Origin: Schistocerca nitens | Taxonomy: Eukaryota; Arthropoda; Insecta; Orthoptera; Acrididae | Direction: 5' to 3' | Assembly (NCBI RefSeq): GCF_023898315.1 | Contig: NC_064614.1 | Coordinates: 498,992,109-499,056,108 of the forward strand | Length of the DNA: 64,000 bases | In this document: one piece after another, positions 9,891 to 20,690 of the stretch | Layout of the letters: every line of letters begins with the position of its first letter | Numbering within the stretch: the first letter of the stretch is position 1 | Translations under genes and position numbers: made by a program | Notes under the pieces: generated by a model | The model's database searches: none | Told to the model about the DNA's origin: nothing | Seen by the model: the letters and a program-made list of their open reading frames with translations, nothing else

Positions 9891-11690
9891 ACCGGTGAAG
9901 TTTTGATTAGTAATCAAAGACGCTACAAATAGACCCCTGGGGAATTAAAAATAAACACGTAGAATGTTAATAATGTTTGCTTTTCTTAAAACTTTAAGAG
10001 TTTTCACGTTAAAAAATTCTGATGCATTGCTTTTCAGCACGGCCTCGTAATTTGTTACAAGATTAGACTTTATCAATTTTCCGAAAGTTTACTCATTCTG
10101 GTTACATCCCTGAGCATCTACCACTCCTTCCGAGTCTCAATATAAGAGTCAGTATTATAGTGAACATCTTTCCTATTTATTTTTTATTTCTGTTTTCTTT
10201 TCATTATGTTTTGCATCCAAGATATTTTCACAAATGCTAAGTACTGCAGATAGTGCAAGAAGTTGCATTCCAAAGTTGAATCACTGAAGTACTGCGCAGA
10301 TCTGTATGGTGAGTACAGAGACAATGCGGAATTGTCATCCCACCAAGAGATTCAGATTCAAAGTAACCCGAAGATTTCTTGTGGAGCTCAGTCATTGCTT
10401 CGCTACCAAATACAGTGCGCTTCAGTACTGCATAACACATTATTAGCTTTGACCAAAACAGCTATACTGAGCTACACCTCGAGCACCTAAAATATAAAAC
10501 GGGAAATAATAACTGGTTCACCCTGTGTAACATTACGAGTATGTGGATGAGTTATTTGTGCTCCTTGGCCTGGTATTAAGCAGAAATTTTGTTGCACGAC
10601 TGAACACTAACGGCCCCAGGGCACAGAGCGCGCTGCGGCAGCGTGGCTAGCTGACCGGTCTCAGGTGCAGAGACAGTGAGCGCTTTGCTGGAAACAGGTA
10701 AATCCCAGAGATGGGAAATTGGACCGCTGATGCACGCATTGCCTTTGTGCATAATATGCTCCAGGAAATGGCGGAAGGTCAGACACTCTTAAACATGGCC
10801 AAGTTACAGCTCTTTGAGATTCGACAATAGCTCACATCAAATATTAATGCAAATCTGAATACCTTTCCGACCTCAGAAAAATCCAGTGAACATAACAATA
10901 TCTAAATATCTTTGAAATTACAGAACATAATATTTTACAGTGAATACACATTTTCAAAATGAACTTCTGAATTAATAACTTTTAATCGCTTCATGCGAGT
11001 TCGACAAACGATATCTCAGATAATAGCATTGCACTATAGCTATCATCCCTAAAAGCTACGAATCTGTTTCTATTCTATTTATTGATTCATGACGTCTTTT
11101 ATACCTGTTTCATTACGTAAATGTCTGTCAGTACACCGCATCCGCCACAATTTCACAGCAAATGAATACAGCATGAATACTTCATGCTTTGTCATACTTG
11201 TGTTTATATTAAATGAGCAGTTTACTATTTTGCCAGTACCTTTATTTAAAAGTGCTATTACAGACAGTGCTAATTTAAAAGTGGTCAATCACATGTGTTA
11301 GTGGACACCACAACTGAAAAGAGAACAAACGACGCTTCTGTCACGCAGGCCTAAATAATTGTTTAAACAATATGTAAGGACAATCTGTAGTCGTTTAACA
11401 TGAGCTCAATTAGACAACAATATTGGCTTATTTATTTTCGTACAAATCTTTATTTATATTCATTATGCATGGTCTCAGTATGACAGAATGTTTATAACAC
11501 TTCTTTATTTAAATATTGTTGTAATATTAGTTTAGTCTAGGAACTCATCAAGATGAGTCAAATCATGTATGTCGAACCTGAGAACGATGTATATTGGTGG
11601 TGACGGCATTCAGCCAATAGAGTTGGGCAATGGCGCAACACTGCTGGAGTCAAGGGGGGACTGTGACTTTTGAAGTGAAGAGCTCAAGCT
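9891..11690. other. Unassigned, AT-rich
   Basis: 1.8 kb without a recognised gene or repeat. ORFs of 65-76 codons overlap on both strands (10237-10490, 11079-11301) and have no domain signal. Confidence 0.4.
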
Positions 11691-11696
11691 AGCGAT

Positions 11697-12090
11697 GGGA
11701 CACTTTATGTCGATTGCTGGAAGAGGGCAGACCTGACTGTGGTAACGAGCGTCATTTCATCGTGGAGGTGATTAATTCGTTCAAATGGCTCTGAGGACTA
11801 TGGGACTTAACTGCCGAGGTCATCAGTCCCCGAGAACTTAGAACTGCTTAAACCTAACTAACCTAAGGACATCACACACATCCATGCCCGAGGCAGGATT
11901 CGAACCTGCGACCGTAGCGGTCGTGCGGTTCCAGACTGCAGCGCCTTTAACCGCTCGGCCACTCCGGCCGGCGTGGGAGTTACAGTTCTTGATATCGTGA
12001 GTGTTAATTTGTGAATCATCATGTTGAACTCCAAACTGTTTTGAGCTGGTCAATATTTCGTGTGTTGCGATTGCGAAAATGACTTATTTT
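11697..12090. repeat. Unknown repeat, copy 1 (interrupted by SINE A)
   Basis: CACTTTATGTCGATTGCTGG ... GTAACGAGCGTCATTTCATC, then after the SINE GTGTTAATTTGTGAATCAT ... AAAATGACTTA. The same order of blocks recurs at 12122-12640. Copy 1 lacks a middle part present in copy 2. Not a family I recognise; no coding signal. Confidence 0.65.
11780..11972 (-). repeat. SINE family A (copy 4)
   Basis: Complete minus-strand copy with B box (rc GGTTCGAATCC) and a head of standard type (GGTCGTGCGGTTCCAGACTG on the plus strand). I could not find a clear target duplication. Confidence 0.88.
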
Positions 12091-12121
12091 TCGTCTATCT
12101 TTGATGACTATTTAGTTTAGG

Positions 12122-12640
12122 GGCACTTTATGTCGAGTTCTGGAAGAAGACATATCTGCGTGTTGTAACGAGCGTGATTCCATCGTGGAGGAGTTTGATT
12201 CTGGACGGGGAACGGCCGCTGTCATACTTTTGAAGGGACTTCATAATTTGAGAGGCGTGTATTTGCTCCTGCGTAGGCCCCTAAAAAAAAATGGCTCCAA
12301 GCGCTATGAGACTTAACATTGAGGTCATCAGTCCCCTAGACTTAGAATTATCTAAACCTAACTAAGGACATCACACACATCCATGTCCGAGGCAGGATTC
12401 GAACCTGCGACCGTAGCAGCAGCGGGTTTCCGGACTGAGGCGCCTAGAACAGCTCGGCCACAACGGCCGGCTGTAGGACCCTAACTTTTTCCTCTTGCAG
12501 TACGGAACTGCGCACAGACAGAGTATGAGCTACTATTCTTTGTATCGCGTGTGTTAATTTGTGAATCATATAGTTGAACTCTGAATTGTTTTGAACTGGT
12601 GAATCTTTCGTGTATCGTGATCACGAAATGAACTTAGTTT
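12122..12640. repeat. Unknown repeat, copy 2 (interrupted by SINE A)
   Basis: CACTTTATGTCGAGTTCTGG ... GTAACGAGCGTGATTCCATC through GTGTTAATTTGTGAATCAT to AAATGAACTTA. Direct repeat of 11697-12090, with about 120 bp extra in the middle on each side of the SINE. The two SINEs sit at different points, so the duplication is older than both. Confidence 0.65.
12285..12472 (-). repeat. SINE family A, variant-head subfamily (copy 5)
   Basis: Target duplication GTAGGCCCCTAA (12273-12284) and GTAGGACCCTAA (12473-12484). The head carries the variant GTAGCAGCAGCGGGTTTCC where other copies have GTAGCGGTCGTGCGGTTCC; the copy at 48739 shares this variant. Confidence 0.92.
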
Positions 12641-13573
12641 TTGCGAGTCGTTGTTTACTCTGGCGATTCTGCTACCATTCTCTTAAAGCCCTCAACGTAA
12701 CTTTACTGCATTTGATAAGGGTATGTTCTATCTGTCTGTTGACAGAATATCAAGGCCACTTCTCGTTTTTTTCACATGTCGTTTCTGGAATAAACATTAC
12801 TCAACATAATTCTGTCGTCTACATCAATTCCAGACGTTAGAATAGAACCCATGTTATTTAACTTTTATTTTGTATTTCCGTGTATTTTATTAACTTGCAG
12901 TGCTAGCCAATGCTATTTGACTGCAGGATCACAGTTACATGTCATTATCTGCAGGCAGTTAGCTGCAGGGCATGAAAGCAGACGAGCGCGACTCGAACCT
13001 ATGACTACATCGATCTATTCTTTTTAAACAGAGACGTACCTAAAGTACGAGTAACCACAAGTAAAGACTCAACTGGTTCGCTCGTATGGGATGCTGTTTA
13101 GGAAGAACAACTGCACAAGCAGTAACCGTTAGGTATAGTCACAACTGTTTCATTACTTTATGACGAGTGGAAGTCGTTTTAATTTTAATTTTTTATATGC
13201 TATCAGCCTGTTACGCATTGGCACATAACCAATGCTGGGAAAACGCAACGTAAGTTTGTAGTTCTCTTTCTACTCGTATCTACGTTTATGTGAGATCAAA
13301 GTCGTCTTCGATTTCACTGAAAATATTCCTAGTAGTAGAACAAAAGTAAAATATGTGCCTGTGAATGCTGTCCTGCCTCGCGCGTATTTACTTTCTGAAT
13401 CTGAGCGGAATAGATCATACTCTTCTGAATCTCGTAACTATTGTTTTCTACACAACAAGTATTACATGATAATGTGAGACATCACAGCTTTACAGATATG
13501 TGCACCAGAAAGTTATTGGTGATAATTTTAATACTGGAAATCTCAGTTATTTACATGTTGTTTAAACTGTATA
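12641..13573. other. Unassigned
   Basis: No recognised gene or repeat. A lone B-box-like string lies at about 12988 on the minus strand, without a head or ends. Confidence 0.4.
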
Positions 13574-14062
13574 CAGGGTGGTCATAAACAGCCTGAAAAG
13601 TTTGTAAGGCTATTGAAGGATGAACATTGCTGAGAAATAATTGTTAAGAAAAAATTCGATACGTTGCGCCGTTTCCAAGTTAATTAGCATTAAAATTAGC
13701 CTATCAGGCCGTTGCACACGCAGATTCAAGTGGGCCACCAAATACAATATGTCTCAATTGTTTTCGTAGCGTATATGATAGCACACCAGATGCTCGGTTT
13801 CGATCCTTACTACCGTCCGATGTCCAATTTTTGTATCGCTCTCTTGTTCGGTTTTGGGAAACCAAACGAAGAACACGTTTGGCGACACTGCCTCTGGCGG
13901 GCCACTTGAATTTGGGTGTGCAACGGCCTCACTGGATAACTTCAATGCTAATTAACTTGGAAAAGGCTCAACGTATCAACTTTTTTTCTTAATAGTTACG
14001 TCCAAGCACAAACTGCTTCGCAATACCCTTACAAGCTTTTGCTACGGTTTCTGATCACCCCG
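13574..14062. mobile_element. MITE with long terminal inverted repeats
   Basis: Left arm begins CAGGGTGGTCATAAACAG after TATA. The right arm reads back in reverse through AAGCTTGTAAGGGTATTG, AATTAGCATTGAAGTTATCC and GAGGCCGTTGCACACCC, matching left-arm blocks AAGTTTGTAAGGCTATTG, AATTAGCATTAAAATTAGCC and CAGGCCGTTGCACACGC. Arms are about 170 bp, the core about 140 bp, and no transposase is present. The CAGGGTGGTC end and TA context suggest mobilisation by a mariner-type transposase. Confidence 0.75.
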
Positions 14063-14498
14063 CACATCTAATTTTAGACAGCACATAACTTATTTTATTC
14101 ACAAAATGCCTTCACTTCGTGGTTTTCGCGCAGATATTGCGATATAAATGGCTTAGCAGATTTCCAGAGCTGAAGAGTGTCTGCATCGTTTTCCTGATGC
14201 CACAAGAAATACCAGTGGGGAAAACGAGAATAATGGGCATTGTTGTACACTTAAAGAATAAATTCACTAGACTCACTGATAACTTTGCTGTGGAACGAAA
14301 GTGGTCATCTAACAGCTTTAATACGTGGACGTGACTCCAAACGTGAAAAACAAAAATGTTTTTAAGTACTTTATCATAGTATCTAGTTCCATTTTAAATC
14401 TATAAAAGAGAGCAAGAGATATATTGCATATAAGCTGGCATCACCGGTAACATTTCGCAAATGACATAGAACTCGTGTCTTACACGGCCTTGAACGTA
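14063..14498. other. Unassigned
   Basis: No recognised feature; a 71-codon ORF (14119-14334) has no domain. Confidence 0.4.
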
Positions 14499-15876
14499 CA
14501 CTGATGGGCCAAAACATTGAGACCAAGTGCTTAATAGCTTGTTTGTGAGTCTTTGGAAAGAAAAAAAATGGTTCAAATGGCTCTGAGCACTATGCGACTT
14601 AACTTCTGAGGTCATCAGTCGCCTAGAACTTAGAACTAATTAAACCTAACTAACCTAAGGACATGACACACATCCAAGCCCGAGGCAGGATTCGAACCTG
14701 CGACCGTAGCGGTCGCTTGGTTCCAGACTGTAGCGCCTGGAACCGCACGGCCACTCCGGACGGCCTTGGAAAGAAAAACGTCACTGATTTTGCATAGCAG
14801 GTATTCGACTGTTTGTTGGTTGGTTTGTGGAGGTATGTGGCGTCAGATGTCTACGATGTCAGGCCATTGCAAGCTCAAATTCAAGTAGCCCGCCAGAAGC
14901 AGTGTCACGTAAATAACGAGCTGCTGATTTGCTTACGCGAAGATGGCGCCCGATTGCGATCCAGAGGGATTCCATAGGGTTTACATCAAGCGAATTTCGT
15001 CTCCAAGACGTCAACGTTAGTTTACCATAATGTTTCTCACCACAGTAGCAAGATTCTGGCACCGAGATACGGACAATTATACTGCTGAAAGATGACATCG
15101 CCTGAGTGCCACAGATACCGTGCTAGCGCCGCAGGATGTCTCCCGTAGCATAATACTGCTTCCATCAGACTGCGTCCATGGTGCGCTCCAAGTTTCTCGC
15201 CGCAGTTCACCTCGATAACGACGTTTGTGGAGACGACCATCGACCAAGTGTAACAAAAACGTGTTTCACCCGAAGAGCCGAAACGTTTCCCTTGACTGAC
15301 GTTCGAATCTCAGTGCTCTCACGCCCACTAAAATCATAATCGACGATGTCATTGGCTCAGCATGTGAACACATAGGGGCGGTCCCCTGCAGTGCTCTATG
15401 TTCAACAATGTACAATGAACGGAATTCTCCGGAACACTTGTGCGTGCACCAGCATTGTGCTATTTCGGCAGAGATTTCACAGATCACAACCGACCCTAAT
15501 TTACTTTTTCCTACTGTCCAAACCCATTGTTCTGTGAAGAGTGGTGAACTCGCATCCGTTTAGAGCCTAGTGGTAGTTTCACTGTCCTTCTACCTCCTTT
15601 TGTAGATGGTCACGATAGTAACACGTGAACAGTCGAACAGCCTCGCCGTTTTTTAGATACTTGTTTGCAAGCTCTGCGTAATAATAATCTGCCCTTTGTC
15701 AAAGTCGCTCATCTCTAAGGATTTCCCCATTTGCGCCGCATAATTTCGCTAGGGTGACGCCCCGTCCGTGTCTGCTCCTCGTGTTTACTTTTGTTACCAC
15801 GTCATAGCGCGGAACACCACCAGGAGGCACCCAACGTTGCAGTGGGCAGTGGTCATAATGTTTTGGCTGATCAGCG
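14499..15876 (-). mobile_element. Tc1-like transposon (family 'B'), antisense, with SINE insertion
   Basis: TIRs: left CACTGATGGGCCAAAACATT and right reading back CGCTGATCAGCCAAAACATT, flanked by TA at 14497-14498 and 15877-15878. The transposase is on the minus strand and badly decayed: IFQQYNCPYLGARILLLW (about 15090-15040) has Tyr where the second catalytic Asp belongs (family FQQDNCP), and SLDVNPMESLWIAIGRHLR (about 14990-14930) holds the final Glu region. No long frame spans the gene. The family is known to me from insect genomes. Confidence 0.88.
14566..14765 (-). repeat. SINE family A (copy 6), inside the Tc1 'B' element
   Basis: Target duplication TTGGAAAGAAAAA at 14553-14565 and 14766-14778, which lies within transposon sequence, so the SINE is younger than the Tc1 insertion. 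Confidence 0.95.
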
Positions 15877-15971
15877 TATATTTAACAAGTGTAGTTCAGA
15901 ATAAAGAAGTCCATAAGAAACTCATTAAGCGCCTTTGGGTCACTTAAATCTCATTAGTCATGTGAATTCAG

Positions 15972-16010
15972 CTCTCTCTCTCTCTCTCTCTCTCTCTCAA
16001 ACACACAAAC

Positions 16011-16055
<45 letters not shown>
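15972..16055. repeat. Compound microsatellite (TC)n-(AC)n
   Basis: About 13 TC units followed by an interrupted AC array to 16055. No other content. Confidence 0.95.
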
Positions 16056-16060
<5 letters not shown>

Positions 16061-16654
16061 GGAATCATAGAAGAATAGATCTCTAGAAAATATTGGCGGG
16101 CGACTCTTTCGTAGATAAATCAACATTCTTGCAGTTTCTGAAATTACTTTTCATCTATTAGTTTTGTATGGCAAATTCAATGCGTAGTTCTCCGAACTGC
16201 CAGAGCAGGATGCTTGAACAATGGCACTGATTCATGTTAAGTTCCTCTGATGGTGTGCTTCAAACAGTAGAACACAATCTAATTAATTTTATCCCGCTAA
16301 TACTTCGGATGAACTGCGAAATATTGCACCACATACTGTTTTATTTGTATTTTGTTTCTGATTGTCTGAGATATTTCAAAAGACCATAAATGTCTGAGTT
16401 ACAATGTCATCTGTGAACGCTTGTTTCGTAAAGCGGTAGCTTTTGTCATGAATAACAACGGCTCCGCCGTTTTCCTCTGAAGCACAACGAATCTTAGATG
16501 AGTTTCTGAGTACGTATCCACATAATCAAAAGCTGTTTTTGTTACCAAGTTCATTGGAGACGTTCTTCTGCCCAGAGGCTTTGGAATAAACTGAGTGTAA
16601 CTCAGGAAGAAACTCTAGCCCCTGATATTACGCGAAAGAAATCAAGCACTTTTT
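16056..16654. other. Unassigned
   Basis: AT-leaning, no recognised gene or repeat. Confidence 0.4.
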
Positions 16655-17460
16655 TAACTTCAGTGTGACAGGGCCGTTACTGTTCACAATATTTATCTAA
16701 AACATGTAGTGGGTAACGCCGGAATCTTCATTAGGCTGTTCCAAGGTGATTCAGTTGTCTGTAAGAAGGTAGCAACGCCAGAAGACTATAGCAATTGCAG
16801 AAAGACCTGCAGAGAATCGATGGTTTGTGCAGGGACTGATTGTCCATCGCGAACGTCAGTAAAGGTAGCGTGTTGCGCATAAATAGACGAAGATTGGTTG
16901 ATTCGGTGGAATTGAAACAAACAGCGAGGTTATCGGTCCCAGTTGTACATGGGAGGAAGTCGGCCGTGCCCTTGCAATGGTACCATCCCGGAATTCGCCT
17001 GAAGCGATTTAGAGAAATCACGGAAAATCTAAGTCAGGATGGCCGGACGTGGGTTTGAACCGTTGTCCTCCCGAATGCGAGATCAGCGCGCTTACCGCTG
17101 CGCCACCTCGCTCGGTGATAGGAGGAGAAATCCACTGCTATCCAATTACAATATTGGCTAAAAATCGCTGGCAACACTAACGCCGTAAAACACTTAGGAG
17201 TAACCATCCGAAGGAATATGAAGTTGAATATCCACATAAAACTAACTATATACAAACCAGATGCCAAGCTGAGTTTCACTGCAGGAATTTTAACGAAATG
17301 TGCGAGTAATTCATCTACGAAAGAAGTAGCTTACAAAACAATTGTTCGACAGAATCTGGGGTATTCTCATCCGGCTGGGGCCGTTACCAGATTGCCTTAA
17401 GGTAAGAGACGGGGAAGATCCAGCAAAGAGCGGCGCGTTTCGTCGCAGAAGAGTTGGGCT
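16655..17460 (+). mobile_element. LINE fragment (Jockey/CR1-like RT, locust type), part 1
   Basis: Decayed ORF2 sequence between the RT catalytic region and the thumb. The stretch at 16735-16890 and, after an inserted SINE, the frame at about 17180-17400 (VKHLGVTIRRNMKLNIHIK ... SSTKEVAYKTIVRQ) correspond to the YLGV...W..HI and S..T...AYK.LVRP segments of Jockey-superfamily LINEs. It continues at 18846 after a 1.4-kb interruption. Extent and family rest partly on memory of this common locust LINE. Confidence 0.7.
16892..17117 (-). repeat. tRNA-derived SINE, family B, inside the LINE fragment
   Basis: Minus strand: tRNA-like head at about 17115-17041 (CGAGCGAGGTGGCGCAGCGG, then ACGGTTCAAACCC as B box), a body with CGGGATGGTACC and GGGCACGGCCGACTTCC, and a 3' tail GGGACCGATAACCTCGCTG. 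The tail resembles the 3' end of the LINE at 55251-61417. LINE sequence resumes on the far side. A worn duplication (ATAGACGAAGA / ATAGGAGGAGAA) is likely but not certain. Confidence 0.82.
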
Positions 17461-18845
17461 CTATCGAACCTACGGTTTTGTACATAAATGATGTAGTAAA
17501 TGGTAGGATTACCGGTAGTACTGGTAGCATTGGTCGGGAATGAAACATATATAAGAGAGAAGTTGGGTGCCGACGACTTCCCTACGTTTTTTGTTTCTTT
17601 GTTTTGCACATAGTTAGAACCGCACATCTTCAGTGTTGGTCCATTGTGTATTTTGTATCCTTAATTGTGCTATTACTCTGCACTCACCAGGACGAATACT
17701 CTTGAAGGAAATTGGTTCTGCTATTATGACAATTAATCACTTAGTGTCCGGACACATCTGTCCATCCGTCAGAAATTAAAGCGAGAATATTTGAGAGTTT
17801 ATCTTATCTGTGACAACAACGTGGACACTTTGACAGTCAGCGTTGATCGACGTTGTACCCATACTGTGACGGCTAGGTGGCTTCTAGGCAGGATGAATTG
17901 AATGAAAAGCTTCTCTCCAGTACTGCGTCTCTGGCATAACGACGCTTCGAAAGCGTAATCAGTTCTTCTACGTCTGTCAGAAATTCTTGTAGGAATGAAT
18001 GTGTGCTCGACGAAACAGATGATCTGATTTTCAAGAGACTATTTCGCTCATCGGGTGAGGTCGCAGATATAGCAGACATCGACGTTTCATTAGTTGTATC
18101 AGAAATGGTCCTCGAAATTTTTCCTGATCTCTGGTTCCAGTGCAACACGCTTGGTAGATTGTGGACAGAGTTTGTACTTCTGAGGGTGATCTCGTAGGTG
18201 ATTGGCTACTGCATTATGATATATAGTTCTACAGTAGTCGCACGTGGCTTCTGCCTTGTTTTCGATGGTCATTGTATTGTACAATTCCCATACTTCCAAA
18301 CGATGAGGCATGCAGAAGAGCGTTGGTCGCTTATTAATGTTCCGCTGGTTACACGGTTCTTTACATATCCTCACTTGCCGGCCGTGGTGGCCGTGCGGTT
18401 CTGGCGCTGCAGTCCGGAACCGCGGGACTGCTACGGTCGCAGGTTCGAATCCTGCCTCGGGCATGGGTGTGTGTGATGTCCTTAGGTTAGTTAGGTTTAA
18501 GTAGTTCTAAGTTCTAGGGGACTTATGACCTAAGATGTTGAGTCCCATAGTGCTCAGAGCCATTTGAACCATTTGAACCATATCCTCACTTAGTTTCTAG
18601 ACGAGTCAGCGCTTCCGGTTGCTAGTGGAATCTAGTAAGACACTGATCGCATACGTAACCAAAGCGGACGAAATGAGGTAACGCCCGATAGATATACAAC
18701 ACATCTAATGTACAGGTAACGCGGACAGGGTCTTAGCTTACCAAGTATACTGGGAAAACTACCGTAGTCTACACGTACGTATGATAGTCTACGGTAGACT
18801 GCGGTCGTTTTACTACTCTGTCATGGAATCACTCCGTCGGTGTCC
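17461..18845 (-). mobile_element. hAT-like DNA transposon remnant with BED-type zinc finger, splitting the LINE
   Basis: About 1.4 kb interrupts the LINE between matching parts. On the minus strand the frame from about 18312 reads VWELYNTM, then ATCDYCRTIYHNAVANHL, then RDHPQKYKLCPQ: Trp plus C-x2-C and a C-terminal His cluster as in BED fingers that open many hAT transposases. A second frame (18148-17873) continues with a Ser-rich linker typical after the finger. No dimerisation/catalytic domain is present, so if it is hAT it is a non-autonomous or deleted copy. I could not fix the inverted repeats or an 8-bp duplication. Confidence 0.5.
18377..18578 (+). repeat. SINE family A (copy 7)
   Basis: Target duplication CATATCCTCACTT at 18364-18376 and 18579-18591. 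The tail has two TTTGAACCA units. It lies within the hAT-like segment. Confidence 0.95.
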
Positions 18846-19165
18846 GAACGTTACGGAAATGCTCAACGTACTGCAGTGACAGACGCTACAAGAGAGGCAT
18901 TGTGCATGACGCGGAAATGTTTGTTATTGAATTTCCAAGAGGGTGCTTGCTGGGAAGAGTAGGGCAACATATAACTTCCTCCTACGAACGGCTCGGAAAA
19001 CTATCACAACAGGAAAGCCCAAGAAATTACATCTCATATGGAGGTTTACCAACAATCGTGTTCCCACACAACTGTCGCGAATGGAACTGGAAAATGGGGA
19101 CACACAGCGTTAGGTGGCTTGCAGAGTACAGAAGTAGCTGTAAACGTTATTTTTCCACGTTGGTA
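18846..19165 (+). mobile_element. LINE fragment, part 2 (3' end of the copy at 16655)
   Basis: Resumes at ACGTTACGGAAATGCTC. The stretch CTACAAGAGAGGCATTGTGC, the frame FPHNCREWNWKMG and CGTTAGGTGGCTTGCAGAGTA are the C-terminal and 3' UTR blocks of the locust LINE (usual ...RDWN..., GGTGGCTTGCGGAGTAT). The (TAGATG)n tail is replaced by AGAAGTAGCTG. Confidence 0.65.
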
Positions 19166-19309
19166 TACAGTTGACTCTGTCGGTGGAGACTGATGAAGCG
19201 CTGCAAATGAGAGACTATTTCAATTTACATCGCTATCTAATGCAGATGTCACCATCTGATTAAGAGCTTGTTAAGGCTTAACAGCTACCTAACTGACTAA
19301 TAAACGTTT

Positions 19310-19372
19310 CAAGAGTGAAATAGGGACCGGTTTCTGTTTCCTAGGTAATCATCCTCATACTGTAGACACAAG
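19310..19372 (-). repeat. Isolated hammerhead-like repeat end
   Basis: Minus strand: ATGAGGATGATTACCTAGG then AAACAGAAACCGGTCCC. It matches the GAGGATG ... GAAACCGGTC pattern seen in the palindrome at 21439-21763. Surrounding sequence not recognised. Confidence 0.4.
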
Positions 19373-19829
19373 TATTGATTTTAGTGAAGAAACTGTGCAA
19401 GAATACCAAAAGAAATAAATTTCATTAGTGGGATCTTCTCAGCGCTCATTTCTCAATGAATGAAGAATTAACGTATGTGACTGTAACAGTATCCAAGTGG
19501 GCGGAAAGACGGGGACGCAAACACAGGCAGTGACTGTGTAACGGTAAGCAATGGCGTCACATAACCGGAGCCGCCTTTTACGAACTCTGGTAGCGTGTGT
19601 GTTTATCATCCAACCTGCCGAGATGAGCATGGTTGAACTCGTATTTTGACGGACGAGATACTTGTTAAGTGACATTGACGCCAAGTAAGAATAATGTCAC
19701 CATACGGCATGTCACTTGTGGAGACTTCAACGCACGGTAGGAACACGAACATTAGCTTCTCACCCATAGTCCGCTCGTGTGGAAAACAGCCCTGGGACGC
19801 ACATTTCGGGCAAGAACTATCAACATTGC
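19373..19829. other. Unassigned
   Basis: No recognised feature. The minus-strand ORFs here are short or run into the GC-rich block. Confidence 0.4.
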
Positions 19830-20158
19830 TACGCTGCGGGGCGTGGGGGGCCTCTGGGTTAGGCGGCCTGCCGTGCCCGTGTTGAGTCAGCCGTCGGCGC
19901 TCTATTAACCTGCAAGGCAGAAGTACGACCGCGTCGTTGAAGAGCGATAGGGGGGGAGCAGATGAGAGAGAAAGAGAAAGAGAGAGAGAGAGAGAGAGAG
20001 GAGCAGTAGTGTGAGGAAGGTGGGAGAAGTCTGTCTGCTGGGGAGAATGTCTGGAATCCCCTCCCAGCCTCCCAGGGCGCCGAGGTGGGGCAAGGCGTCG
20101 TCGACGTGCGTGTTGTTGACGACTCGGCAGCACGGAGGGGGCCGTGCGCGTCTCGCTG

Positions 20159-20200
<42 letters not shown>

Positions 20201-20690
20201 GCCGGCGGCCAGGCCGGCCTGCCGGACGGACGGACGGCCGGAATAATAATTGTGAATTCCTTTCCCCTGGTGGCGGCTGGCTGGCCGCTGGTCGTTGCCC
20301 CCTCGCGGCGGGCCGCCTATTGGTCGCCCGCTGGCCGCTCGGCTTCCAGCGACCGGCTCCCGGCTGGCGGCTGGCGGCCGGCGGCTGCGACTGTGCGCAG
20401 GCCGCGCCGCGCTCGGCCGCTCAGTCTGTGTCGCGAGCACATGTGGGCTAGTCGGCAGCCGGGCTCCGGGCACCGCGCAGCTACCGCCACCAGTCACTGG
20501 CCGCCCGTTATGCGGCACCGCAAGTAGCACACGCAGCTCGCCTCGCACACAGCTCGCGGACGCTCCGCCACGCCACGCGACGAGTGCCGACCACAGCGCG
20601 ACGTAACGAGCCGACGGAGCAGCAGCGAGCCGCTAAGGACCCAGCCATGCGCCGCAGACATCAGTCGCCGTGCTTCTAACAAGGTAAACT
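19830..20690. promoter_or_regulatory. CpG-rich block (candidate CpG island)
   Basis: About 860 bp, strikingly GC- and CpG-rich against an AT-leaning window. It contains a GA-rich tract (19963-20001), a (GT)n array (20162-20198) and dense GCC/CGC runs. Long ORFs on both strands (for example 229 codons at 19859-20548 minus) are what such composition produces; they overlap each other and encode low-complexity peptides. See the separate promoter entry for the plus-strand core. Confidence 0.65.
20395..20690 (+). promoter_or_regulatory. Candidate TATA-less promoter (Inr + DPE) with 5' non-coding exon and splice donor
   Basis: TCAGTC at 20421-20426 matches the arthropod initiator TCAKTY, with A+1 at 20423. 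Counting from it, positions +28 to +32 (20450-20454) read AGTCG, which fits the downstream promoter element RGWYV at its required spacing. No TATA box lies upstream. Downstream, AAG|GTAAACT (donor GT at 20684-20685) could end a first exon of about 260 bp. Within it a short ATG frame (20647-20679, 10 codons and TAA) closes four bases before the donor, so the exon would be 5' UTR with a small upstream ORF. The gene it would serve must lie to the right, probably beyond this window. No transcript evidence is available to me. Confidence 0.45.

Noticed and set aside
12975-13005. SINE or tRNA-like remnant on the minus strand (GGTTCGAGTC)
   Set aside because: Only a B-box-like string; no head, body or ends.
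15972-16055. Regulatory GAGA-type tract
   Set aside because: A plain TC/AC microsatellite with no promoter context.
19859-20548. 229-codon minus-strand ORF, the longest non-transposon frame outside the LINE
   Set aside because: Lies in GC-rich and microsatellite DNA (His-Thr repeat from (GT)n, Ser-Leu repeat from (GA)n), with open frames on the other strand as well. No domain; composition explains it.
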